Part shown: one piece after another, positions 23,888-36,700 of the stretch
How positions within the stretch are numbered: position 1 is the stretch's first letter
Layout of the letters: each line of letters opens with the position of its first letter
Source: Phycomyces nitens
Taxonomy: Eukaryota; Mucoromycota; Mucoromycetes; Mucorales; Phycomycetaceae
NCBI GenBank assembly: GCA_022702545.1
Contig: JAHRBC010000004.1
Span: 2,666,001 to 2,730,000 of the forward strand
Direction: 5' to 3'
Length of the DNA stretch: 64,000 bases
The notes under the pieces: model-generated
The model's input: the letters and a program-made list of their open reading frames with translations, nothing else
Database searches by the model: none
What the model was told of the DNA's origin: nothing
Program-made: the position numbers and the translations under genes

Positions 23888-25500
23888 CTATAATGCAGAA
23901 TAATTTGGTGATAATAAATGCCAAGGCATCTAAAAGTATTATTATTTTTTTAAAAGAATTAAAATAAAAAGTCTAAAAATCAACAACAGACAAATAGCCT
24001 CAGGAGTAGATGGGTATATTTAGGTTAAAGGCAACATCAGCCCATGTTATCATGAATGGGGGGCCAGGAAGATGTTCAATTATGGACCAAATGTGTTGGG
24101 GAAATCAACAGAGGATGATACAGGTTTTTGATTCTGTAGCACAGATTAGGAAAACATAATAATTGTCTTTATGGTCCAAGTGCGTTCAAGACTTTTTTTT
24201 CTTTAAAGAGTATTCTATTAATCAATTTGCATAAATGTATCAAGATATGGCTATAATATTATGGTTTAGTTTTACATTGTACAAGCCATCTTGTAGACTT
24301 TATCTTGCCTCGATCAATAAGAGATATACTTTGTTTTATTTTTTTGAATAATTAGTGTGGCAATTCTCCCCAAGAGATCTCTATGGATATTCTTGTGAAA
24401 TGCATGCCCAAATCTTCACAAGTCAAACTATCTTTAATTCTCATTTATTATCGCTTATCGGCAAATCCAAATTAAAGACTGGATAGATCCATACTCTGTT
24501 TGTTATTCTCTAATGGTTGAGGTTTCAGAATATAATTTGACAGGAAAAAAATAATAACGATAAATAACAACAAAAAAGAGCGTTCGATGCACTCCCTTGA
24601 TTCAGACTCGTCTTTGGCCAACAAGGGCCCGATGGTTGTCACCGAATAGATAGGCAGATAAGCAAGGTTGGGCCGAAAAGGTGCATTTTATGAATATAGA
24701 ATCAAATGCCAGCTATATATACTTGTGAAATCAAGAAATGATTTTCAGATAAAACTATATATATATATAAACAGCATATTGATTTGGCTTGTTGCTTTTC
24801 TCTGGACATCGGTCCCAAAGGCTTGAAACCTTTTTCAACTCTAAAATATGAATGCAGACCAAAGATACTAAACCATATCAACTGGTCCTTATCATTACAC
24901 AAAGATAACCAATCCCATGATTCTCAGACTACGCCATCTTAACGTTTATTTGGCTTATACACCAGCCTTTCTTGGCCGTGATTGGATAAGATGAGCAAAT
25001 GCAGACCAAGAGAGGGAGCTAATGGTTAATAAGCCAAGGTGATCAAGTGGTGATACATGGAGACCATGGTGAGCCATAGATACTGTTTGCCGATATCAGC
25101 TATAGATCTACATAAGAACAACCATGACAAATCTATGAATAATATGATTAAACCCTTGGGCTAATAATAGACAGCGTACTCTGCCTGATATTTCATGAAG
25201 CAACAGATAGACAATACAATGAATGCAAAAAGTGCAGGGGACAATTATAGTCCATATTTATAACACCTGAATGTACGATGTGCCTAGAATACAGGTCAAG
25301 TCTCCTTTAATCTTTTCATTAGTGAAAAGTATGACCCAAAATAAATAAATGTTGGTGGTGGTGGTGGTGGTGTTGTACAACCCAGAGTTTTATGAATATA
25401 GCAAGGGGTAAGTTGCTATAGAAACAGATCTCGAACCGGTAGACTTTTTAAAATTATTGCAAAGAAAAAAAAAACAAGTATTCTATAGAGTTGGATATCA
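23888..25500. other. Convergent intergenic region, no gene seen
   Basis: 1.6 kb between two 3' ends. AT-rich with scattered moderately GC sequence (24590-24680, 24950-25080). No ORF with coding character, no tRNA-like B box and no repeat longer than a (GGT)n tract at about 25352-25373. Confidence 0.5.
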
Positions 25501-27154
25501 TTAAAGACGTGATTTTTGGTGCAAAAGCTCTTTGGCGAGTGCCATTCGGGCCTCTTCGTTGCCTAGTTCGATAAGAATTGGACGCTTCTGGTTTACATCT
25601 GCACGAAGGCCGTCCAATCTTACATCTTCACTGGACAGGTGATGCCATGCCCAGGCGCGGGAATATTCAGAGTCAATGCCTTCAATAACATGGCAAATCT
25701 TAAATCCCAAGGTTGTAATGAACCTAAAAGTTGGAGTTGCAGCACATTAGACTACCTGTAATAAACAACCAAAACTCACTTCATTCCATGGCCAGAATCA
25801 CCGGAAGCAACGATCAGATTGCTGTATTCAGGATGTGGTGCGACAAGGAAATTGCCGTCTATAGAGTCGCTGTACCTGTTGCAAAGTGTCAAAAATATAT
25901 TGAATCGGAGCACCCTCCTGGGCTTTTGACTTGCCAACAAACACGAGCATAGCTGACGTCAAGACTAGAGGTGCAAGGCAGAAACTGGTCCAGAAACCCT
26001 CGCATTTCTCGAAGGTCCTTGATTGGAATCGTGTCTGCTGCATGTGTAACCTGGGTGCGAGGAATGGAGATGCCGTCCTGACGAGGATAGAGGTAGCCGC
26101 TAAAGTGTCTTCCAACCTTTACCTTTCCATCGCCATTGGTGGGGAAACCATAGTAACCTGACCCAAATTTATTATTATTATTATTAAATATATATATATA
26201 TATATTGGTGTGCAACCCACTTACCGGTGCGTGAGAGATCTGCACACCATACTGGCTGGTCCTTCAACTGTTGGCTTATGGACTGAGGAGGGTTAAAGTG
26301 GACGACAATCTGTCCAGACGCAACCAACTGATCAGACACATCTACCAGTCCAGCAGTCCAGGAGCCGGTTGCCAAGACAACACGGTCGGCCAAATGGACC
26401 AAGCCATCGGTTGTCTTGATACCAATGACCTCTTTTGGATTGTTGGGGTTGCAGTGGACCTGGGCAAGTTCTCCCTTGGGACCCTGGACAAAGTTGACAC
26501 CGTTGGCCACACATTTTGTATAGAGATGTTTGACAGCTTCAGCGGAGTTGCACCACCCTTGGAGATGAAATGAGATTTAAATGCCATGATCTATACGATT
26601 GATAATCTATAATCTATATTGCTTCCTTACCTCCTGCCTTGTTCAAATATCCAATGTTATATCCATTTCCAACCGCATCCTTGAGGTACGGGTAGCGACT
26701 GATGATATCTTTAGGACCCAGTTCCTCAATTACATGCCCATATCCAGCCTCTCGAATGTGCCTCATGCTCTGCTGCTCAAAGTCAGAATACTCTCCATTG
26801 CTGGAGAATAAAAGGACACCCGAGGGATGAAAGACTGGCTCTTGTCCCATGTCTGCCCTCTCTTTGTTCCACTGGTGCCACATCTGGATCGACTCAATTG
26901 CAAGGTGCATATAGAGAGTATCGTCGGCATAGTCCATACGCACAATCTTGTTGATGTCTTGAGGGGTAAGCTAAAGTTTATATTTCATTATACTCACCTG
27001 TTGAGGCAGCATCGGGGGCTGGAATAGTCTGGCGATCATAGACCCACACGTCATATATTCCCTTGAGCGAGAGGGCATATGCGGTAGAGAGGCCAAAGCA
27101 GCCTCCACCAACAATGATGATTTTGTTTCCAGGGGTGGGTGGCTGATAGACCAT
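25501..27154 (-). CDS. FAD-dependent oxidoreductase of the DAO / monomeric sarcosine oxidase family (pipecolate/fructosyl-amino-acid-oxidase-like)
   Basis: Model complement(join(25501..25723,25780..25875,25935..26157,26225..26557,26631..26957,26998..27154)), 452 aa. The N-terminal Rossmann motif IIIVGGGCFGLSTAYALS binds FAD. Later segments follow the MSOX order: RMDYADDTLYMHLAIESIQM, GVLLFSS, GYNIGYLNKAGGWCNSAEAV, VVLATGSWTAGL, then YGFPTNGDGKVKVG, CWYSDSIDGNFLVAPHP and VASGDSGHGMKFITTLG. The cysteine of CWYSDS corresponds to the covalent-FAD cysteine of MSOX enzymes and the SGHGMKF motif is the C-terminal FAD loop. It should oxidise a secondary amine or N-substituted amino acid with release of hydrogen peroxide; the substrate cannot be told. 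The terminal tripeptide SRL is a peroxisomal targeting signal (PTS1 type). Intron 25876-25934 uses a GC donor between CW and Y. Confidence 0.9.
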
Positions 27155-27287
27155 TATCGTCAGGAGAAGAAGAAGAAGATTAGGATGAGCGCGGGACAGG
27201 AAAGGGCTAATTCATGCTAGTCCCGCAGTCACAAACATCTTTAAAAGTGCGTTGGATCTCACACTCAGTTCATGCTCTTTCTTCCCA
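27155..27287. promoter_or_regulatory. 133 bp divergent promoter
   Basis: Only 133 bp separate the start codons of the flavoenzyme (minus) and the disordered protein (plus), so both must use this short region. It holds an AGAAGAAGAAGAAG tract at about 27164-27178. Confidence 0.55.
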
Positions 27288-28259
27288 ATGGCTTTTGTAC
27301 AACAACATCGACAACCTCGCCGGTCCCGCCTCTCTTCTGAGGAGCCAGCCGTTGTTCAGCGCACACGGGAACCTACCCGGTCATCCTTGCTATCTGAATC
27401 TGACAATGATTGGCATGTCATTAGCACAGCAATCCCATCTTCTCCCCGCTCACATCCCTCACCCGAAGCCACTTCACCGTCTCTCGAACCATCCGAACCA
27501 GAATCATTTTCGTCCTTTAGACCCTCGGATACAGAGTCCATATCTGACATCGACATCCCCACCGCTCCTACATTTGTACCTGTATTTGCCAATCTGCCTG
27601 TCCATGACGGCACAGGCACGTTCCTGGACGACTCGGATTCCCAACTTGACTCGGACTCACCCATTGGATTTGCACGGGTCGTCCGACGGATCCTACACTC
27701 GCCCCAACCAGCCACATGGCCAACCCATGAAGGCGATTTTGAGCCCAATTCACCCTCTATGCCCAACATCCTCTTGCCAAATGGCGGCATTCACCCGCCC
27801 TCATTTGCAAGCCACCCAGAGACCCAGATCGATAGCCCACACTCACCCATCATTGGTCTGGTTGAAAGCGATTGCTCAAAGAGTGCCCAAGATAACGATC
27901 TCAAGTTTGCTCGACGGAAGCACCGTAATCTCGATAGGTAAGTGTGATTATACAAATGAACCGGAGAAGCTTATCGCTCACCCTTGTTTTTCTTGGCTAG
28001 CATTCCAACCCACCACCCTTCTATTCCTGGAAGTTCTACATCGGCTGCCATATGGGCCACAGTATGGCACCATCTGCGCCGTCTGACAAATCATCTGATG
28101 GAAAACGACACAAATTCATCAGAGACATTTAGCAATCTTCTTTCAGAAGCTGCGCTTGAGGGCTGTATGCCATTTGGTTCTCATCTCCACATGGATTTTG
28201 CAACCGGCCTTCGATCTACCTATGCAAGCCCGAGAATGGAAGGCATGCAAGGCAGCTAG
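27288..28259 (+). CDS. Hypothetical Ser/Pro/Asp-rich protein (2 exons)
   Basis: Model join(27288..27937,28001..28259), 302 aa; the GTAAGT donor and CTAG acceptor restore the frame. The N-terminal two thirds are low-complexity and acidic (SLLSESDNDWHVIS, EPSEPESFSSFRPSDTESIS, FLDDSDSQLDSDSP) with a basic start (QPRRSRLSSEEP). The C-terminal part is more ordered (STSAAIWATVWHHLRRLTNH, FSNLLSEAALEGCMPFGSHL). The NDWHVIS motif inside an acidic/Ser context resembles short docking motifs, but I do not recognise the family and give no function. Divergent neighbour of the flavoenzyme. Confidence 0.6.
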
Positions 28260-28671
28260 CTAGCTAACCAGACCCAAATCACACCGCATACACAAACGTC
28301 ATCTTGTCCATTCTCTACATTATCACTCAAATCCAAATGATTACAGGTTTACACAATTCTTATTAATTTTTGACATTCAATTCATAGCCAACTTTACATC
28401 CTGGAAGAATTAATACAATGCTCACCACTCCAACATTTTATCTTTAGAATTCTTATTTAATAAATCTTATCAACCTTCTCCAATACATATATATATATAT
28501 ACACTACAACCAAATGCAACCAATCAAAATAAACGTCGCTGGTCAATTGAAATTATAAAGGCATTGGCCAATCAGAATTAAAAAGTCATATTTTTTTTAG
28601 AGAACTCCCTGGCTCAGAAATCAGCGTTTTCTTGGCACGCGAAAAAATATATAAATGAGCGCAGATATATT
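28260..28671. other. AT-rich spacer before the TIR element
   Basis: 412 bp without a supported gene; TA repeat at about 28489-28501. Confidence 0.5.
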
Positions 28672-29009
28672 TTTTAATTGATGTTTTTCTTCTTCTTCTT
28701 CTTTACATTCTTTTGTATTTATTAATCAAATTTAGTGGAGAGTACCGAGCGGTTGGCTTTCTATGCCAAAAGACGACTGTTTTTTTTTGGAATGGCATCC
28801 AAGACAAGCAGAAAAAAGAAAGGCGAAAACAAAAGTCTATAGTCTACGAGACGTTTGAGAACAACGAGTACCTTGGCTGTCATTAAACTAGGAAGAAGAA
28901 AAAAGGTTGGTCATCCATAACGTAGGCCCAGTGAGCACGTCAGATATCGTATACAGTGGATGCCACAGCAAGAGCTCGAGTGTGTCTAGGGATTGTTGGG
29001 TCAGTATAT
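28672..29009 (+). repeat. Left terminal inverted repeat
   Basis: Inverted partner of 31088-31423. Near its outer part it contains TACCGAGCGGTTGGC, which resembles the A box of a tRNA-type Pol III promoter, with no convincing B box. The inner end is GTTGGGTCAGTATAT. Confidence 0.85.
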
Positions 29010-29286
29010 TCCAACGTGGTGAAAAGGAGTGTTCATCTGTGTTTGCGACCAGCACAGATACACTTGGGACAGGACTGCACTCTATACGAGTGTTTTGCGA
29101 TGGTAAGTGATGATTAAATGTTCTAGTGTCTTGGTTTGTCTAACAAATACCACAGAGCTCATCCTCGACAAAGTCAGTGGTCTTTTGAAAAACAAAGCCC
29201 CTGGCAGGTACCCTCCATAGGGCCTTGCACCAGTATAATAATGAAAAATGCATATACATGAGACATCAACTAGCCATGATGCCATG

Positions 29287-30160
29287 TCAAAACAATGCTT
29301 ATTCCCTTGTTTTCCTGATCACTTTGAGTCTACGCATCCCAACTATCCACCTTTGAATCAGCAACTAAAAGACCAACAAAAGAAAACACATCAGCGGAAC
29401 AGCAATGTCCAAAGTAAAGTGTCTGAAGAACTACATCACAAAGATAATATCCGTGGTCAAAAGAGACCAATCAATACAATAAACGAGCAATTGTACAATC
29501 AAGCACTGAACGTTGACGATATCATCTTTGATCTTCCTGACCACGACGAACATTTGATAGTGGACAAGCTTTGATGGGACTGACGCCTTTTACATGCTGC
29601 AGTGCTCATTATCAAATCACAAATGAAACTTATCGCTGGAAGATCATATCCACCTTGGGGATGGCTGCCAATTCCATCCTTCTTTTATGCTGCAATGGAA
29701 TTAATGGGAATGGATTTAATCGATGCAGAACAAAAGTTTGTCAAGGGTATGTGTGGTCTGATTCAGAAACTACCCAGAGCTAGTATCCAAGAAGATGTAA
29801 ACGAATCTGAGATTTGCTCGCAATTCATCCGGCCGTTCTTGTCTGGTGGTCTCCTTGACGATCTTGATCAGGGCTACTATTTGCGCTGGATAAATACTAC
29901 TTGACGCCAAGAAAAGATCTGCCGATACAGCCGTGGAACGCCCGGATCTCTGCATAACAAAGTCTCTTGGCTTCAAATGGCATCACAACAATGGATTTGG
30001 TGAGGCAAAGACGGCCAAAACCTGCAGGGCATCATGGGAATCCAAATAGTGGACTGGTTGATCACATTCTATGTCTTGGTTCACACCTTTCTCTGCAACC
30101 AAATCATTCGCAAGAAGAATATACAGCGGTTATGATACAAATATATAAGACATTATTGCC
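29287..30160 (+). pseudogene. Decayed gene with PD-(D/E)XK-like signature (element-associated)
   Basis: Coding fragments in shifting frames. 29287-29574 is a charged N-terminal part (NTINEQLYNQALNVDDIIFD). 29602-29901 (100 codons) includes ESEICSQFIRPFLSGGLLDD and YYLRWINTT. A frame change then gives ERPDLCITKSLGFKWHHN followed by GFGEAK (Asp codon at 29945; E-x-K at 30002-30010). Another shift gives GIMGIQIVDWLITFYVL. The RPD...GEAK spacing is the usual shape of a PD-(D/E)XK nuclease core, and the order of motifs recalls a protein family repeated in Mucoromycota genomes (from memory, unverified). Stops and frameshifts make this copy non-functional. Confidence 0.55.
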
Positions 30161-30219
30161 CTGAATTTAACAGTGTCGACTACTGGCAGTACACTGCGCC
30201 GAGAAGGTGATGGCCTTTA

Positions 30220-30976
30220 GTGGAGCCAAAGCAGCAGCAAAAACTACATCTACTAAAGGAAAACAAAAGACCCCGAAACATCCCAACAACACTTTTCACT
30301 GCACCAGAATATGAACTGTTGGTCACTCGAGACGATTCTTCTGCCATTTGGGCACGCTCTCTTAACCCTGAATGTGTAGTCTTTAATCTTTGGAAGATCG
30401 TCAAAGATCATGAATTTAAAAAGATCTTGACATCCCAATTCCCAGACGCAATGGGTTTGATTACAAAATTCTCCAAAACCAGAGATCTTCTTGCCGAGGT
30501 GCTCGTAGACACCGAGCAGAGTAGGATTAAAGCTATAACCACCGGGATCGTGGTTAAAAACGAAACGATCTTGGGATCGCCTGGGATCTCGACAGACAAT
30601 CCCCTCATTAGAGTAAACCTCTATAACATTCCCCTGTGCCGCACAAACACAGGGCTTCAATCTCCGATGAAGCAGGCTTTTCGCCACCTTTGGCAAAGTT
30701 GCTCACATCCGGGTGTATCACACCATCAACAAGCTTTTCTGCGGAGAAGCCATGGTATCGATAGACCCCACTGCTATACCGGATCCACTTCCAATCACAA
30801 GAGAGGTGCACCTTTCTGGTACCTCTTGAGACTGTAAGATCGAAACTCGATCGAAATCTATGCCTCCCTACTGTCGATACTGCCGGAAAGAGGGCCACTT
30901 TAAGGCCAAATGTCCTACTCGACCCAGCATTGATAATCAGAACCTACCCAACAATGATGTGGAAATGCAAAAATGA
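30220..30976 (+). pseudogene. Gag-like zinc-knuckle protein relic
   Basis: A 205-codon frame (30220-30837) encodes a domain with NPECVVFNLWKIVKDHEFKK and STDNPLIRVNLYNIPL. The reading then shifts, and a final frame from 30860 encodes MPPYCRYCRKEGHFKAKC, a CCHC zinc knuckle (C-X2-C-X4-H-X4-C), to the stop at 30974-30976. Zinc-knuckle proteins of this layout are typical ORF1/gag products of retroelements, binding nucleic acid. No reverse transcriptase is adjacent. Frameshifts between the domain and the knuckle indicate decay. Confidence 0.6.
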
Positions 30977-31087
30977 GGAATAGGTAGCTCTTTTCAAGAT
31001 AGCATTTGGAAATCCAAGCGACAACGGGAAATTGAAGCCGGCCGCTTGCAGAAGATATTACAAGGATACAACTGGAAAACGACAAAG

Positions 31088-31423
31088 ATATACTGACCCA
31101 ACAATCCCTAGACACACTCGAGCTCTTGCTGTGACATCCACTGTATACGATGTCTGACGTGCTCACTGGGCCTACGTTATGGATGACCAACCTTTTTTTT
31201 TTCTTCCTAGTTTAATGACAGCCAAGGCACTCGTAGTCATCAAACGTCTTGTAGACTATAGACTTTTGCTTTGGCCCTTTCTTCTTTCCTACTTGTCTTG
31301 GATTCCATTCCAAAATAAAAACCAGTCGTCTTTTGGCATAAAAAGCCAACCGCTCGGCACTCTCCACTAAAGCTGATTAATAAATACAAAAGAATGTAAA
31401 GAATAAGAAAACATCAATTAAAA
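31088..31423 (-). repeat. Right terminal inverted repeat
   Basis: Reverse-complement match of 28672-29009, ending CATCAATTAAAA at the outer edge. Confidence 0.85.
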
Positions 31424-31819
31424 CTATTTTTTTTCAAGATATTTGCATCTCTCTTTGCCAACACAAGGGTACTCAAACCCATTCTTCTAGTATACAGTTC
31501 CAAATCTATGATTGCAACTCGATTCCTCTATTGATATTAACAAAAGCGAATCTTGGATAATACAAATACGAAAATTGAGTTAATAACGAAACTTTCTAAT
31601 ATGTATTTAAATGCATGTACCCAGCACCCATAAGACTCTGCCAATCGAACCTCTGTTTTTGTGTGTAATGTATTAATATATATGCTTGACAAAAAAAAAG
31701 AGAATATAATAGGGATGAAGTTTTTTGTCTATGAGAAATGAATGTTGGCATTGTTAAAAGTGAGAAGGATCCTAAAGCCATAGTTAGTATCAATCCCAGG
31801 CACTCTATAAAATCAAGTC
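31424..31819. other. Spacer between TIR element and DIM1
   Basis: 396 bp, AT-rich, no supported gene. Confidence 0.5.
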
Positions 31820-33096
<1,277 letters not shown>

Positions 33097-33284
33097 TTCA
33101 GAATGTTGTTTTGGAGGACAGACCAAAAAAACCACTGCCGAAAAAAGAGCAATGTCCAGTGATGACAGTCACGGAACATGACTGTTTGTACTGGGTTTAA
33201 ATATTTTGTCCATAAAAGACAGCCAACTTTGGAGCCAGATGTGATGAACACCAAGGCCTTTTTCTACCAAACACACATATCAGC

Positions 33285-33701
33285 ATGTCTGCAAACACAC
33301 CTTTTTCAACTCAATTGAAGCGCAAGAACCTAGAAGAAGAGGTATGAGTGGTTATTTAATGCGATTGCTATGGCTAGCCATTGACCTTGGCTCTCTTGCA
33401 CTCCTAGGTCGCGCCCAATCCCAAGCGTGCCCATCCTTCAGAGACGGCTGTGAATATGGAGTATGGTGACAATGATATGGATGTTTGCGACAATTCGGCC
33501 TCTGGCATCTTGCCATCGGATCTTCCCCTTCGATCGACTACGCCTCCCTTGGGCATGACCCTTGCTCACTACGATGCATCTATAGGAGGCTATACGGCGT
33601 CTGTCGTCAAGTCAGAAGATCGGATCGATGCTCCAATTTGCTCTGGAATGACACCTGTGTATAGAGCACCGATGGAAAGATGGGGTTCATGTCTCATCTA
33701 A
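33285..33701 (+). CDS. Small hypothetical protein (2 exons, 116 aa)
   Basis: Model join(33285..33341,33408..33701). Exon 1 encodes MSANTPFSTQLKRKNLEEE. After a GTATGA...CTAG intron, exon 2 begins VAPNPKRAHPSETAVNMEYG and ends MTPVYRAPMERWGSCLI. The KRK...PNPKR spacing resembles a nuclear localisation signal. The centre is acidic, then hydroxyl-rich. I do not recognise it. Support comes from the clean in-frame splice, the coding-like composition and the short divergent spacing from DIM1 (188 bp), which suggests a bidirectional promoter. Confidence 0.6.
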
Positions 33702-36700
33702 ACTCCAAATCACCGAGGCCCAAACTACCCTGCAACACAACCGATAACCATTGCAGGCAGTGGCATCATGTCTTTGCCAGCAAGGGAGAATGAATATGGA
33801 AGGCTTAATCGAGAAAATCTCGTTCATATTGAATGTAGTACCTCCTTATTTCTAGCCGTAATAAATGTATAGAAATACACAAACATATTTAAAAATAAAG
33901 TAACACTCGGTCAATTGATCAATCAATAATTTGTCTACAAACGAATATACAAGAGTTTGCCTTGGTTGGCAATTAACAACTTTTTAATGACTATTTCGAT
34001 TGTATTCTTTGCCCGGAACAGTGGCATTGATCGTATAATCGGTAATATTGCAAAACAGACATTCTTTCTGTAAGGAGTAGGTATATGTTGGTAAAGAAGT
34101 ATATACGGTTGGATTGCACAATATAGAATAACGTAGATATACATATACATATATATATATATATATATCTTGTGGCTTCTTTGTACTTTTCCGACAAACC
34201 AAGTTTTTAATAATGTCCAAGCCATTTCTACAAGAACACTTGTTTTACGGGAAAACGATTATTTATTTTAGATATCTGGTGCCATGAGAATACTCCCAAT
34301 ATTCCTATCGTCGCACTATATGATCTTTCCAACTTGGGTAATCCACAAACAATATCGAACTCTCCAAGAGTCCGATCCGGACAGCATCTCAATAATCATA
34401 TTTTAAATACAGAGTAAACTAGAAAAAGAAAATGAGTACACTCCGTTTAAACCCGATGTTTTGTATAAGCATACAATGCTGCCAAAAAAGCAGTGATGAC
34501 ATTTTAAAGTGGTTCTCTTGTGACCCACAAGTCAAGGCTGCATGCCCAGAAACCAATTCCCCTAAAACATGTAAAATACTTTACGACGATATTTTATCAG
34601 TTTACAATCTATCTTTAATATGAGTTCACAAAAGCCCCATGTTTACAATTATCAAAAGGGTGCTGGTGAGACTAGGAATCCTGAGCTCATGGATTATCGT
34701 GCCAAAATCATTTTTCATTGAAAAATTCGGTTCACACAATAATTACGGAATTTTTTTTTAAAAAAAATGTTACTAGAGACAGGCCAGTCAATGAATAAGG
34801 ATGTTTGTATAGAATCAGCTGAAAAAATACGAGTATACTTGTCATGCTATTGTGATAATAAAAGGGTCTTTAAGAGCAAGAAAAGTGTTGGAGTGCATAT
34901 TCTGCAGCTCAACAGCTAAATATTTGCATATTCTCGCTCAGAAATAGAAAAGCTGACATGGCAGACTTGGTGGCAGTATTTCTGAGAAACCCCCCAAAAA
35001 AAAGCCTAGTGGTAAACCGATTCTAAAAGAGGATAGCAAGGTAAGATATTCAAGCATTTGTCGATAAATATGCACATCTGGCTGTTGTTAAAGTAGTTAA
35101 TCATGTACAAAAAATTGTTGTCTTGAAAGCCTCTTTTAATGGGGTTCAGCTTTGCATAGCTACAGAGCCCACCATTTAATTCCATCAAGCAAAATTTCTC
35201 TCTGTAAAATGAAATAGTCTTTAAAAGTTCGATAAGTACTACACTTGAAAGTAAAGAATAATGATTTTTCATGAACTCTGAAACGAACTATGGACTTCTT
35301 GATGAGGCTGTATTTTAGATCAATACGAGACTATAAAGAGGTTGGGTTAAAAGGGGTACTCGTGCTATTGCTAAAACACCCAAAGCGAGGGCAAAAACAA
35401 CCTTTATATTAGGCTTTGTTTCTACTTATGTTCTGGCTAATGTGAGTGTGGTAATAGCAAGATAGTCAAGAACAGAAGAATATTGAAGATTGTAAAAAAA
35501 AAATCGTTATTATAATAGATTACTATCGCATCTTTCTGAAAAAACGATTATGAATAAAGTGCGTAAGCATAAAAAAAATATATCTTTATGAATAACTCAC
35601 TTGAAAATATAAATAAGCATGTTGTAGAATCTAACAAAAGGTAAAGATATTGGTATGCCTATCTTTAGTCTCACTATACTAAGCTTAATCAAATCGAGAA
35701 TATCTAGTTGTTGGCAAAGACCAAGATTAACCTCGAATATTTTTTTAGTCCAAAAAACTTTATCGACATCAATAAAGGAGTCAAAAGACAAAGTAGGTCC
35801 GAGTGACTATGAAAGCTTTGATTTGCATTTAGACAAGATCCGGGAAAAATGTCAAAATAAGGAGTCCATGTAACAGTTATCTCCAGTATAGTAGGTAACA
35901 AAATCAGCCAAGTAGCTATCAATTGATCCAACAAATATACAAGTACGTACTTATGAAAATACAGTAGCAAATTACCACATATCGAATAGATAATATCTAC
36001 AGGGATGTCTATATTGTTAGGTCTTTTCTATTTAACACACTTGATGCTTTCGAGTCAAAAGAGAGATTTAGCATTAACACAAAAATATTTTTGCACAAGT
36101 ATTTTTGTATTGAGACACTCAAAAATACTAATCATATACAACTCATCCTTCTATAAAAACGTTAAAGCCAGACGTCCAATAAAACATTGTAGCAAAATAA
36201 AGTAAGGCATGTATATCTATTTTTTTTATTAATAGGATCCATACCAATTGTTTTTACACGAGGTACCATTTCAGTAACATCTAGAGCTGTTTGTGGTATA
36301 TAAACGTTATTCGGGTATTACATTAAACTCCTAGGAATTTTTTTGGTGCAAGCATAAGGTCTTGCTGCTGATTTATCTTTGGCTATGAGAAAGCATATGT
36401 CGAGATGGCTCTTACTGAGATGAGTTTACTACTTTCTTTAAATTATCTTTCTATCCCTACTTTCTGGCTAGATTTTTAATGTAATACCTTTTGAAAGTTT
36501 GATTTTGTATTATTGAGATTTATTCAATTAATAAAGCTTGCTTCTTTTCTGTCATTGTGTTACAGGATCCAGATTCAATCAGGTTTTTGGCAAAATGATA
36601 TTACTTGTTGCATCCAACATCATATGAATTGAAACAAAGAATAAAATCCAATGATTTAACATGGTGTGAGTCCTAATCTCTTGTTGTTGACCATGAGAGT

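Larger units (their letters stand above)
28672..31423. mobile_element. 2.75 kb element bounded by ~335 bp terminal inverted repeats, carrying two broken genes
   Basis: The left arm (28672-29009) and the reverse complement of the right arm (31088-31423) match along their whole length at roughly 90% by eye. Shared blocks include TTTACATTC then TTTTGTATTTATTAATCA, GAGCGGTTGGC, GTCTATAGTCTAC, GTTGGTCATCCATAACGTAG, and GAGCTCGAGTGTGTCTAGGG. Ends read TTTTAATTGATG...CATCAATTAAAA. Neither a target-site duplication nor a transposase or reverse transcriptase gene is clear. The interior holds two plus-strand pseudogenes, one PD-(D/E)XK-like and one gag-like with a zinc knuckle. It looks like a non-autonomous element or a dead composite. 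Confidence 0.8.

Noticed and set aside
27214..28086. 290-codon overlapping ORF in another frame
   Set aside because: Overlaps the gene at 27288; its Pro/His/Leu composition is typical of a shifted reading of a Ser/Pro/Asp-rich gene.
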